Translations under genes and position numbers: made by a program
Shown here: positions 1 through 9,557 of the stretch, piece after piece
Layout of the letters: each line of letters opens with the position of its first letter
How positions within the stretch are numbered: the first letter of the stretch is position 1
NCBI RefSeq assembly: GCF_036346875.1
Contig: NZ_CP107852.1
Span: 7,254,001-7,318,000, forward strand
Reading direction: 5' to 3'
Source: Nocardia sp. NBC_00508
Lineage (GTDB): Bacteria; Actinomycetota; Actinomycetes; Mycobacteriales; Mycobacteriaceae
Length of the DNA: 64,000 nt
Notes under the pieces: model-generated
The model's input: only the letters and a program-made list of their open reading frames with translations
Told to the model about the DNA's origin: nothing
The model's database searches: none

Positions 1-1176
<1,176 letters not shown>

Positions 1177-1354
1177 TCGACAGCCCTTTCTCTCCAAAGT
1201 GCTCGCCCGGTCGACCGGGCGAGGCTTGCGGCTCTCAAATTCGGGTGCTGTGTAGCTTTCTTCTGCCCATGCGCTTTGTATATCGGTGATCCCACCGCGC
1301 CGGTAACGGTAGTAGCAGCGCGAATGTCTGTCCCACGTCGGTGGGTGTCGGTGC

Positions 1355-1646
1355 GGATACCCCTGAGCACCATGCCGAGGGCAACTGCCGAGCCCGATGC
1401 CGAACCCCGCATCGACCACGCCCGAGTACCGCTGCGCGGACTGGCGGCGTTGGGCGCGCTCGAACTCAGGGACGTGAGCGCTGCGGCTCCCATGCCCTGA
1501 ACAGTCCGAGCCACCAGCAGTGTCCCCCTCGTAGGCAAGCTCATCTCCCGGACCGGCCAGGTGAGCACGACAAGACCGGCCAAGAATACCCGCGTGGACG
1601 CTTCGAGACCCGTTTTCACGTTTGGGAGTGCCGTGTCCGCAATCAG
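1355..1646 (-). pseudogene. MFS drug-transporter remnant with internal deletions
   Basis: The minus strand keeps pieces of a DHA2-type MFS exporter: DTALPNVKTGLEAST (end of TM1/loop), then directly RVFLAGLVVLT (after motif A), then RGTLLVARTVQGMGAAAL (TM4 region) and a blurred SGSAVALGMVLRG (motif C, TM5). In an intact protein these segments are separated by about 30 residues each and followed by eight or nine more helices. The remaining open frame (to 1688) is only 178 codons and has no clear start. I read this as a degraded gene reduced to its N-terminal third. The family assignment is from motif wording only. Confidence 0.6.
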
Positions 1647-1747
1647 GGGACCAGAACAACTGATGACCGGGCACAAGTGCTGCGACATCAGACATGCGCG
1701 GGCATCCAGCCCGGACGTCGCCAGCCGGTCGGTTCAACCCGTAGCGG

Positions 1748-1768
1748 CCGCCGATCCTGGATCGGCGG
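1748..1768. repeat. Perfect inverted repeat, 10-bp arms
   Basis: CCGCCGATCC, one T, then GGATCGGCGG. It lies in a gene-poor stretch between the MFS remnant and the GH15 gene. There is no T tract, so it may be a protein-binding site or a leftover terminator; I cannot decide. Confidence 0.4.
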
Positions 1769-2079
1769 CAAGGGCCGCTGCGTTGCGACACGCCGATGAA
1801 GTTGTCATGCGCGCGAGTTCCCTGTCGCTCGCAGTCGCGGTTCTCGTGCCTGCGCGTGTCGTGCGGGATCGTTTGTGTTCGAACACATGTCGGCGGGCTC
1901 AGGGCCAATCGAGTTGGAAGCGGGCCGAATGGGGAAACTGTCGAAGCGGTACCGCTCTTTCCTCGCGGGCAATTGGCTCGGCGCCGGCTCCGCAGGCAAC
2001 ACGACCGGTTTGTCGACGGCTCGGACGACAAGCAACCCGGCACACAGAGCGCCTCGGATATCGATCAGCTAACGGTTGA

Positions 2080-2251
2080 TCGGACGAACCGGCCGAGCGG
2101 CACGCAGGGCTTGCCGATCCGACCGGCAAGGTGGTGGGCTTTTGGAAACGCCACATCGCTCACGTCTCCGATCCCGCTCGCGGCCTGGTCGAGAAGAAGA
2201 CGGTTCACCAGGCAATCGCGTGGATAACCAGCCAGATGTCAGCGCCGAGAT
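2080..2251 (+). pseudogene. C-terminal remnant of an unidentified protein
   Basis: A 56-codon stretch, closed by stops at 2077 and 2249, reads like genuine protein (GKVVGFWKRHIAHVSDPARG, later VHQAIAWITSQMSAP). It has no start and no domain I recognise. It ends 17 bases before the GH15 start, so it could be the tail of a lost upstream cistron. The rest of 1177-2079, apart from the MFS remnant and the inverted repeat, shows nothing I can support. Confidence 0.3.
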
Positions 2252-2267
2252 GACGATGGAGCAGCAC

Positions 2268-4214
2268 ATGGACGACGAGATCGAACACACGCCGCGGCTC
2301 ACGGCGTTCCCGCGTATCGACGACTACGGTTTCATCTCCGACTGCGAGGTCGCTGCCCTAATCGCCCCCAGCGGAGCCATCGAGTGGATGTGTCTACCCC
2401 GCATGGACTCCCCCAGTGTCTTCGCGGCCATACTCGATCGTTCCGCCGGCTCATTTCGGTTCGCCCCCGCCGACTTCGTTGTGCCCACCGATCGCCGCTA
2501 CATCCCGGGCACGATGGTCATGGAGACGAGCTGGCGCAGTGGCGAAGGGTGGGCGACAGTGCGCGATGTGCTGCTGGTCGGGCCCTGGCGGCACCAGACA
2601 CCCGGCCGTAGCGCTCATCGTCGGACTCCCACCGACTACGACGCCGAGCACATCCTGCTGCGGACGGTGCACTGTGAGACCGGCCAGATCCAATTCAGCC
2701 TCGACTGTCAGCCGGCCTTCGATTACGGCAGGCATCGCGTCCGCTGGGAGTACGTCGACAGCTACCACCTCGCGCAGGCCAGTGCCGACGGAATCGACCT
2801 GCGGTTGACGTTGAGCACCGACCTGCGGTTGGGGCTGGAAGGTACGCACGCGGTCGCCCGCACCCTGCTGAAGACGGGCGATACGCGCTTCTGCGCGCTC
2901 TCCTGGGGCAGCCGCGACGCCCCCCGTTCGGTTGAGGAGGCCGATGAACGGTTGCTGCGGACGATCCACCATTGGCGGCACTGGCTGGCGGGCGGGCGAT
3001 TTCCGGACCACCCGTGGACAGCCCAGCTGACTCGGAGCGCGCTGACCCTCAAGGGCCTGACCTTCGCCCCGACCGGCGCCATCGCTGCTGCCGCCACCAC
3101 ATCGCTGCCCGAAACCCCAGGTGGAGAACGCAATTGGGACTATCGCTACTCGTGGATCCGCGATTCAGCATTCGCGCTGTGGGGCCTGTACACATTGGGC
3201 TTCACCTGGGAGGCGAACGACTTCTTCTCCTACATCCTCGACTTGGCCGAAGACGTCCGGGACATGCAGATCGTGTATGGCATCGGCGGCGAGACCGATC
3301 TCGGCGAGCAGGCTCTCACCCACCTGCGCGGCTATGACAATGCCGCGCCCGTGCGCATCGGGAACGATGCATACCGGCAACGCCAGCACGATGTGTGGGG
3401 CGCGGCGCTGGATTCGGTCTATCTCTATGCCCGCCACCAAGATCAAATCGATGCACGGGCATGGCCGCTGCTGGGCCGGGCGGTCAAAAGCGCCCTCACC
3501 TCTTGGCGCGAGCCCGACCATGGCATTTGGGAAGTTCGTGGGAAGCCGCAACACTTCACCTCCAGCAAAGTCATGTGCTGGGTTGCCGCCGATCGCGGTG
3601 CCCGGCTGGCCCGCATCCACCAGGACTTCGAACGCGCGCACCGCTGGCAACAGGCCGCCGATGAAATCCACGCCGACATATGCACGAATGCGGTCGATTC
3701 CCGACAGGTGTTCACCCAGTACTACGGCAGCACGGCGCTGGACGCTTCAACCCTGCTCATCCCCTTGGTTCGTTTCCTGCCCCCCGACGACGACAGGGTA
3801 CGCAACACCGTGCTGGCCATAGCCGACGAACTGACCGAAGACGACCTCGTCTTGCGATATCGCGTCAGTGAAACCGATGATGGATGCGCCGGGGAAGAAG
3901 GCGCTTTCACGATCTGCTCGTTCTGGCTGGTCTCGGCGCTGTCGGAGATCGGCGAAAAGAAGCGAGCCAAACAGTTGTGCGAGAAACTCCTCGCCTACGC
4001 CAGCCCTCTGGGCCTCTACGGCGAGGAGATCGACCCGCGAACCGGCCGGCACTGGGGCAACTACCCTCAGGCGTTCACCCACCTCGCCCTGATCAACGCC
4101 GTGATGCACGTCATCCAAGACGAACAGGCCGTACTGCGGCAGGCACTCGGCGGGGAATCGATCGCCCCACGACTGGGTGAGGCACCCTACACACTGGGAT
4201 ACATCCACCGATAA
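2268..4214 (+). CDS. Glycoside hydrolase family 15 (trehalase/glucoamylase-like)
   Basis: Hydrolyses an alpha-glucosidic substrate; mycobacterial relatives are GH15 trehalases, so trehalose is the likeliest substrate. The 648-residue protein has the N-terminal GH15 beta-sandwich signature (RIDDYGFISDCEVAALIAPSGAIEW), followed by the (alpha/alpha)6 barrel with GERNWDYRYSWIRD and, near the C-terminus, GLYGEEIDPRTGRHWGNYPQ, the conserved region of the second catalytic acid. No signal peptide, so cytoplasmic. I start at ATG 2268 because GGAG lies 6 bases upstream; ATGs at 2250 and 2256 lack a site, and the open frame back to 2076 is arginine-rich low-quality sequence. It stands alone, with degraded genes upstream. 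Confidence 0.9.
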   Translation: MDDEIEHTPRLTAFPRIDDYGFISDCEVAALIAPSGAIEWMCLPRMDSPSVFAAILDRSAGSFRFAPADFVVPTDRRYIPGTMVMETSWRSGEGWATVRDVLLVGPWRHQTPGRSAHRRTPTDYDAEHILLRTVHCETGQIQFSLDCQPAFDYGRHRVRWEYVDSYHLAQASADGIDLRLTLSTDLRLGLEGTHAVARTLLKTGDTRFCALSWGSRDAPRSVEEADERLLRTIHHWRHWLAGGRFPDHPWTAQLTRSALTLKGLTFAPTGAIAAAATTSLPETPGGERNWDYRYSWIRDSAFALWGLYTLGFTWEANDFFSYILDLAEDVRDMQIVYGIGGETDLGEQALTHLRGYDNAAPVRIGNDAYRQRQHDVWGAALDSVYLYARHQDQIDARAWPLLGRAVKSALTSWREPDHGIWEVRGKPQHFTSSKVMCWVAADRGARLARIHQDFERAHRWQQAADEIHADICTNAVDSRQVFTQYYGSTALDASTLLIPLVRFLPPDDDRVRNTVLAIADELTEDDLVLRYRVSETDDGCAGEEGAFTICSFWLVSALSEIGEKKRAKQLCEKLLAYASPLGLYGEEIDPRTGRHWGNYPQAFTHLALINAVMHVIQDEQAVLRQALGGESIAPRLGEAPYTLGYIHR

Positions 4215-4516
4215 CCCCTGCGGATGCAGGCCATCACCTCCACGCCGGGCGTAGCCGGTCGGTTAGTGCCATGCGCCAGGACCAGCTCGGCGGAGCGTGC
4301 ACATGCGGGACTGCCTGTCGCAGGCGCGCTACTTGCTGCGCTCGAGCTGAGGTGCGGCGCGGTCCGTGCGGCGTACCAAGGCGAGGACCTGATGGTCGGC
4401 GTCTGGCTGTTACTGGCGGTAATGTCCGCTGCGGCAACGGCGTTCATGTCGAGAAATCGAGGACGCCGAGGCCGCGACGGCCTAACTTGATGCCAGTCGA
4501 TCTGAGGTAGGGATAT
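4215..4516. other. Intergenic, no supported gene
   Basis: A short frame from ATG 4392 encodes 32 residues with one possible membrane helix (MVGVWLLLAVMSAAATAF). It has no convincing ribosome site, and I do not call it a gene. The region probably holds the GH15 terminator and the promoter of the DUF2165 gene. Confidence 0.4.
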
Positions 4517-5095
4517 ATGAGACACAGTGGTGCACGGGTTCTCGACATCGCGGGTAGCCGTCGAACGGCCGTGGCGATACTCGCGGTGATCACCGGGTTC
4601 TACTATCTGTTCGTCGCGATCACCAACTGCGTGGACACCGACACAAATCGAAACGCGGTTGCCGCTGTGCTGTCGATGAGGTCGACGATCCACAATCCGG
4701 GGACGGACTGGCGGGCGATCACCAACAGCGGTGTCGCACTTGTCGCCTACATCCTGATCGTGATCTGGGAGTTCCTGATCGCCTTCGTACTGCTGGCCGC
4801 CGCGGCGGTATGGGGCCGAGTACTGACGGGACGGCCGCGCCGACTTCGCGCCGACCTCGGCGTGGCTGTGAGACTGTCGAGTCTGGGCTGGACGATGGCG
4901 GTCATGCTGTTCGCGGGTGGGTTCCTCACCGTCGGCGGTGAATGGTTCCGGATGTGGGCGAACAAGGAGGTGAACGCGTCCTCGGCTGCGCTGCAGAACT
5001 TTTTGATCGCCGCCGTCGGCCTGATCCTCGTTCACCTGCCGGACTCGATCGCCCCGCATCATGCGCCCATGCCACCGAAAGGGTCTCGACACTAG
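4517..5095 (+). CDS. DUF2165 family small integral membrane protein
   Basis: A 192-residue membrane protein of unknown function. Four hydrophobic segments are visible: around residues 17-35 (AVAILAVITGFYYLFVAI), 75-100, 120-140 and 160-175. The conserved pattern of a polar loop after TM1 (NCVDTDTN) and a short amphipathic stretch (STIHNPGTDWRAIT) before TM2 matches DUF2165. GGTAGGGATAT precedes the ATG. It converges on the KAS operon with only about 50 bases between stop codons. The role is unknown; a stress or redox-linked membrane role would be a guess. Confidence 0.7.
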   Translation: MRHSGARVLDIAGSRRTAVAILAVITGFYYLFVAITNCVDTDTNRNAVAAVLSMRSTIHNPGTDWRAITNSGVALVAYILIVIWEFLIAFVLLAAAAVWGRVLTGRPRRLRADLGVAVRLSSLGWTMAVMLFAGGFLTVGGEWFRMWANKEVNASSAALQNFLIAAVGLILVHLPDSIAPHHAPMPPKGSRH

Positions 5096-5144
5096 GTCAA
5101 CTCACTGCGGGGCGCAGGCGGGTACCGGCCCTCACTTCTTCACT

Positions 5145-6071
5145 TCACCCGTAGGCGAGAGCCTTGGGGTGTGACGGCGACGCGAGCCGCGGGCGGTAGG
5201 CGAGACAAGCCGCCGATGCCCCGTCCACGGCCAGGAACACTACTGTGCGCGCAGTGTCGAGCAGGCCCGCATGCAGCGCGTTCAGGTAGGCATGCACCGG
5301 GGCCGCGGTGTATGGGTCACCGATCGATGGGTCGAGACCCACGACCGAGTGCGAGGTGATGACGAGTGCATCTGCCAAGCGGGCGTGGAATCCGGATGCC
5401 TGTGCAGGAGCCAGCAGTACTGCACGCCCCTCGGCGAAATCGCCTCCGTCGAGCCCTTCCTCGTCCAAACAGGCGCGCACGGCCGCGGTCGCCAGGTCGA
5501 GCGGGTCCTCGGCACCGGGACGAATACACATCGCGTGACGGCCACCTGTGCCGGCTTCCCCCAGCGCAACCCAGGCAATCGGGCCGGCCGCGCGGGCGGT
5601 ATCGCAGGTATGGAGCCGACCGAATCCGCCCGCGCTGGGCGAAGTTCCGAGCAGCAGCGCGGCGCCGGTAGCGGTGTAAGGGAAATCGGCAACGCGCCGC
5701 TCGGTCGAGGGGTGGGTGTCGCCCGCGACGAGCAACGCGTACTCCACACCGCCAGTGGCGAGGAAGGTTTCGGCGGTCACGATGGCGTGCAGCAAGCCGG
5801 TGGCGCCGTTCATCAGGTCGAAGGAGAAAGCGGGGGTACGCCCCGCTTCGTAGGCAAGTCCCATGCCGATCCGCTTCTGGATGAGCGCCGACACCGCGGG
5901 CTCGGAGATGTTGCTGTCCCGGAAAACACCAGTGTTGATCAGCATTCCGATCTCGTCGAGGCGGACATCCGAGCGCTCTACGCAGGTGAGTGCCGCGCGA
6001 GCAGCCAGTTCGAAGTAGCTGCCGGTGTCGAGGTCGGAGTTCGTCGCGGCTGAGATGATCGTCGTTGCCAT
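5145..6071 (-). CDS. KAS III-like partner protein lacking catalytic residues
   Basis: Thiolase-fold protein of 308 residues, downstream of and overlapping an intact KAS III. The nucleophile region reads FDLMNGATG where the active partner has FDVSNACAG, so the Cys is Ala (residue 90). The Asn position is Asp (GDPYTAAPVH against GNTATTSHF), and the catalytic His is not evident. It is therefore probably a structural or substrate-shaping subunit. Such active/inactive KAS III pairs are known, for example PqsC with PqsB. ATG 6077 overlaps the upstream stop (ATGA), but GGAGG sits directly on it; ATG 6071 has GGAGG 7 bases upstream and is preferred. It is the last gene of the SDR-KAS-KAS operon. Confidence 0.75.
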   Translation of the reverse strand: MATTIISAATNSDLDTGSYFELAARAALTCVERSDVRLDEIGMLINTGVFRDSNISEPAVSALIQKRIGMGLAYEAGRTPAFSFDLMNGATGLLHAIVTAETFLATGGVEYALLVAGDTHPSTERRVADFPYTATGAALLLGTSPSAGGFGRLHTCDTARAAGPIAWVALGEAGTGGRHAMCIRPGAEDPLDLATAAVRACLDEEGLDGGDFAEGRAVLLAPAQASGFHARLADALVITSHSVVGLDPSIGDPYTAAPVHAYLNALHAGLLDTARTVVFLAVDGASAACLAYRPRLASPSHPKALAYG

Positions 6072-6073
6072 GC

Positions 6074-7123
6074 TCATCCCTCCAAACGCGAGATGGTCGC
6101 GGCGAGGTATCCGGAGACAGTTCCCGATGCCGCGGGGATCATGAGAATTTTCGACCCTTTGGGGATCTTTTGTTGCGCGAGATGTTCGTGCAGTACCAGA
6201 AAATGCGATGTTGTAGCCGTATTGCCGAAGTCGTGCAGCACGTTGAGAGCCTGCGGCATCGGCGTGCCGAAATGCCGTTCGGTCAAGTGCGAGATGTATT
6301 CGATGGCCGGAGCGCTGAACTGGTGGTGGATCCAGTAGTCGTATTTCTCGCTCTCCCAGGTGCGCCCGGTATCGGCGAGAAAGTCGGCCAAGCGGTCGAT
6401 GGCCTGCTGATAGCGGGCTTCGCTCTGCATGGCGCGGTTGTCGGTGTACATCGCGATCCCGCTGGTGCGGTCACTGGGCATACCGATGCAGTGCTCGGCG
6501 CCCTCGGCCGCGGTCATGAGTTCGACGTAGTGGATCTCGTCGTTGTCGTCGCCGCGGTTGTCGAGCACGACCGCGACCGCCGCATCCCCGACCGTCAACG
6601 ACGCGAATTGTGGGTCGTAGGGCTCGCTGATCTCGCGGACCGCTGTCTCGGCGATCGGCGTGATCTGCTCCCCACTGACCACCAGGCCGTTGCGCACCAC
6701 ACCGGCCTTGATCATGCGGTCGAGCACCATTACCCCGGTGATCATGCCGGCGCAGGCGTTCGAGACGTCGAAGTGACGCGCCGAGTTCGCGCCGATCGCG
6801 TTGCCCAGCATCAGCGCGAAAGACGGTGCATAACAGAAGATTTCCTTGCCATGGGTCCGAGTGATGGAGGCCGAGATGATGACGTCCAGCTCGTCGGCCT
6901 CGTAGTCGGAGTGCTGCAGACAGTCCTCTATCGCGCGCGACGCCAGCTCGAAGGACGATTCATACCGGTTCGGATCGGAGTTGTAGACGCGCCGATTCCT
7001 GATTCCGGTGATTCGCTCCAGATCAAATGACCTCGGCACCGTCAGCTCGGCGAGCAGATCTTCGGTGGAGCGGACAGTCGTCGGTGTGTACGAGCCGATC
7101 GACTCGAAACGAGTACGAAGCAT
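6074..7123 (-). CDS. 3-oxoacyl-ACP synthase III family protein (catalytic subunit)
   Basis: Decarboxylating or Claisen-type condensation of an acyl-CoA/ACP with a second acyl unit. The 349-residue protein has a full KAS III triad: Cys124 in SNACAG, His267 in the IHHQ motif, and Asn301 in DFGNTA. This is not a housekeeping FabH: the N-terminus (IGSYTPTTVRSTEDLL) and IRNRRVY variant fit specialised KAS III enzymes of secondary metabolism or signalling. The stop codon is shared with the start of the degenerate partner (ATGA), implying equimolar synthesis of a heterodimer. AGGGG lies upstream of the ATG. The substrate is unknown. Confidence 0.85.
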   Translation of the reverse strand: MLRTRFESIGSYTPTTVRSTEDLLAELTVPRSFDLERITGIRNRRVYNSDPNRYESSFELASRAIEDCLQHSDYEADELDVIISASITRTHGKEIFCYAPSFALMLGNAIGANSARHFDVSNACAGMITGVMVLDRMIKAGVVRNGLVVSGEQITPIAETAVREISEPYDPQFASLTVGDAAVAVVLDNRGDDNDEIHYVELMTAAEGAEHCIGMPSDRTSGIAMYTDNRAMQSEARYQQAIDRLADFLADTGRTWESEKYDYWIHHQFSAPAIEYISHLTERHFGTPMPQALNVLHDFGNTATTSHFLVLHEHLAQQKIPKGSKILMIPAASGTVSGYLAATISRLEG

Positions 7124-7197
7124 GGACCCCTGCTTTCTGCTTCAGTCGGCGACAAAGGTTGTGTTGTGCTGGGCGACAACGCTGTCCTCGACTGCGT

Positions 7198-8034
7198 CTA
7201 CCCGGACATCCCGACCAAGGACGCGCTGATAACGCACAGTTGCTGTCCGACCGCGTCGTCCTGTGCCAGGCGCGATGGAGCCTTGATGCGGTTCTTCTGG
7301 AAGTAGCAGCCGGTAACCTTGGCGACTTCAGGATCGGTGGCCAGATAGGTCAGTGCCCGGCCGCCCTCCGCGGCGGAGATCATGAAAAGTCGCTTGGCGA
7401 CCGCGACCAAGGGCTGTCCGAACCACGGCATCGAATCCCAGATTCCGGTCGCCACCGCACCGGGGTGAAAGGCATTCACCGTCACCCCGGTTCCCTCGAG
7501 GCGTCGCGCCAGCGCCCGGGTGTAGAGGACATTTGCCAGCTTGGAGCGGCTGTACGCCTTCTCTCCCGAGTATCCGTGCCGGAAGCCCAGATCCGCGAAA
7601 TCCATGGTGGCGCCGAACTGCATGACCGACGAGGTGAACACAATGCGCGACGGGGCGCTGTGCACCATCAGATCCGTCAGCAGTTCGGTGAGGAGGAAAC
7701 CGCCGAGATAGTTGACCGCGAACGTGGCCTCGATACCGTCCTCGGTTTCGATTCGAGTCTTGTGGTAAGTGCCGGCATTGTTGGCCAGCACATCCAATTG
7801 GTCATACGCGGCAAGAACCGCCTTCGCGAGCTGCCGGACAGACGACTGCGAGGCGAAATCACACTCCAGCGTGTCGACGTCTGCCGCCCCCGCGGACCGC
7901 ACCAGGTTCGCCGTATCGGACAATTTCTGCGGATCTCGCCCGACCAAGACAAGCCGGTTCCCCTCCGCCGCCAGCTGCTGAGCGGATTCGAGACCGATGC
8001 CCGATGTTGCCCCCGTGATCAGGATTGTCTTCAC
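7198..8034 (-). CDS. Short-chain dehydrogenase/reductase (retinol-dehydrogenase-like)
   Basis: NAD(P)H-dependent ketone/alcohol oxidoreductase, 278 residues. It has the Rossmann loop TGATSGIG (residues 7-14), NNAG, the catalytic Ser in FTSSV and Tyr-x-x-x-Lys as YSRSK. Start is GTG 8034 with AAGGT upstream. It is the first gene of an operon with the two KAS III-like genes, 74 bases before the active subunit, so it plausibly reduces or oxidises the beta-keto product they make. Confidence 0.85.
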   Translation of the reverse strand: MKTILITGATSGIGLESAQQLAAEGNRLVLVGRDPQKLSDTANLVRSAGAADVDTLECDFASQSSVRQLAKAVLAAYDQLDVLANNAGTYHKTRIETEDGIEATFAVNYLGGFLLTELLTDLMVHSAPSRIVFTSSVMQFGATMDFADLGFRHGYSGEKAYSRSKLANVLYTRALARRLEGTGVTVNAFHPGAVATGIWDSMPWFGQPLVAVAKRLFMISAAEGGRALTYLATDPEVAKVTGCYFQKNRIKAPSRLAQDDAVGQQLCVISASLVGMSG

Positions 8035-8059
8035 GGTCGACTACCTTGCCACAGAAGTT

Positions 8060-8350
8060 TCCTAGAAGATTGCTGACACGAGCCGATTGGCCCAGATTGC
8101 CGGGTTGCGCTCGAACGCGATGCACTGGAACGGCATCGGACAGTCGCCCAGGTCGCGATCCTCGACACCAGCCGGGGTGAGTGCCGAACGGAGACTCGGA
8201 TCTCACCGCGGCCTGATCGTGTCGTGTCGGATGAGTTGGTGCTTGCCGGAATCGAGGATGCGCCGGATGCAGTGGCGGTCTGCTCCGCGTCGAGATCCCC
8301 GGTGTCGATCGCGTAGTCCTCGCGAGTTGGGCGAAGGCACCGTGCAGGCC
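8060..8350 (-). pseudogene. Possible gene remnant upstream of the SDR, family unknown
   Basis: In one minus frame the DNA reads like real protein on both sides of a stop (HCIRRILDSGKHQLIRHD, then AGVEDRDLGDCPMPFQCIAF and NPAIWANRLVSAIF), but stops interrupt it and no start is visible. I do not recognise the family. It may be the end of a lost first gene of the KAS operon. The rest of 8350-8540 carries only the promoter region of the aldo/keto reductase. Confidence 0.3.
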
Positions 8351-8540
8351 GGTGATCGCGTCGAGATCCTTCAGCCTGTCGGCCGGCTTTATTCGACTCC
8401 CGGACCGATGCGGCCGCGCCGGTGTTGCCCGGGTCGCCTCGAGACCGCACGGCCGGTGTCGCCGTAGGACTGGTTGACATGGAGCGCGCTCCAGCACCTA
8501 GCGTCGCGGGCAGATGTTTCCGAGCTCAGGAGGTAGCGGC

Positions 8541-9527
8541 ATGATCGACATTCCCACCCGGCATTTGGGCGAACTCGCGGTCCCCGCGCAGGGCCTGGGG
8601 TGCATGGGAATGAGCCACGGCTACGGCGCCACCGACGACGCGCAGTCGATCGCGACGCTGCACTACGCCCTCGACCTCGGGGTGACCTTCCTGGACACCG
8701 CCGACTTCTACGGTGCCGGGCACAACGAGGAGCTGATCGGGCGCGCCATCGCCGGGCGGCGCGACGAGGTGGTACTGGCCACGAAGTTCGGCTTCGCCAA
8801 CCGCCTCGGCGAGCCGACCCGGGTCCGCGGCGACGCTGCCTTCGTGCGGCAGGCGTGCGAGGCGTCGCTGCGCCGCCTCGGCGTCGACCACATCGACCTC
8901 TACTACCAGCACCGGGTCGATCCACAGGTCCCGATCGAGGAGACCGTCGGCGCCATGGCCGAGCTGGTGCGCGCCGGGAAAGTCCGCCACCTCGGGCTGT
9001 CCGAGGCCGGTGCGCGAACCATCCGGCGGGCGCACGCGGTGCACCCGATCGCCGCGCTACAGAGCGAGTGGTCGCTGTGGACCCGCGACTTGGAAGCGGA
9101 GATCGCCCCGGTCTGCCGCGATCTCGGCATCGGCCTCGTCCCGTTCTCCCCGCTGGGGCGCGGCTTCCTGACCGGCCGATACAGCTCGATCGATAGGCTG
9201 GCGGAGAGCGACGTGCGGCGCAGCCAGCCGCGTTTCGCCGAGGGCAACCTCGAACGGAACCTGGCGATCGTCGCGAAGCTCGACGAGCTGGCTGCCGCGA
9301 AGGGCGTCACCGCCGGCCAGCTCGCTCTGGCCTGGGTGCAGCACCGGGGCGAGGACGTGGTGCCGATCCCGGGCACCCGGCGGCAGCGGTACCTGGAGGA
9401 GAACGTCGCGGCCCTGGCCGTCGAGCTGTCCACCGAGGACCTCGCCGCGATCGAGGCCGCCGCCCCGCCCGAGCAGGTCGCAGGCACCCGCTACGACGCG
9501 ACCAGCCTCACCTTCGTCAACGGCTGA
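8541..9527 (+). CDS. Aldo/keto reductase
   Basis: NADPH-dependent carbonyl reductase, 328 residues, typical AKR length. Visible features: GCMGMSHGYG near residue 20, the catalytic set Asp/Tyr in FLDTADFYG (about 50-60), Lys in ATKFGF (about 85), His in YYQHRVD (about 123), and the C-terminal NADPH loop PIPGTRRQRYLEEN. The start is ATG 8541 with CAGGAGG 7 bases upstream; the frame is open to 8514, but that ATG has no site. It stands alone and converges on the Coq4-like gene. Confidence 0.9.
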   Translation: MIDIPTRHLGELAVPAQGLGCMGMSHGYGATDDAQSIATLHYALDLGVTFLDTADFYGAGHNEELIGRAIAGRRDEVVLATKFGFANRLGEPTRVRGDAAFVRQACEASLRRLGVDHIDLYYQHRVDPQVPIEETVGAMAELVRAGKVRHLGLSEAGARTIRRAHAVHPIAALQSEWSLWTRDLEAEIAPVCRDLGIGLVPFSPLGRGFLTGRYSSIDRLAESDVRRSQPRFAEGNLERNLAIVAKLDELAAAKGVTAGQLALAWVQHRGEDVVPIPGTRRQRYLEENVAALAVELSTEDLAAIEAAAPPEQVAGTRYDATSLTFVNG

Positions 9528-9539
9528 GGCCGAGAGGTT

Positions 9540-9556
9540 GGTGGCCATTGGCCACC
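9540..9556. terminator. Hairpin between convergent genes
   Basis: GGTGGCC-ATT-GGCCACC, a perfect 7-bp stem in the 30-bp gap between the aldo/keto reductase stop and the Coq4-like stop. There is no T run; it could serve both genes. Confidence 0.5.
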
Positions 9557-9557
9557 G

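Noticed and set aside
2076..2267. N-terminal extension of the GH15 protein
   Set aside because: Low-complexity basic sequence without ribosome site; GGAG before ATG 2268 decides the start.
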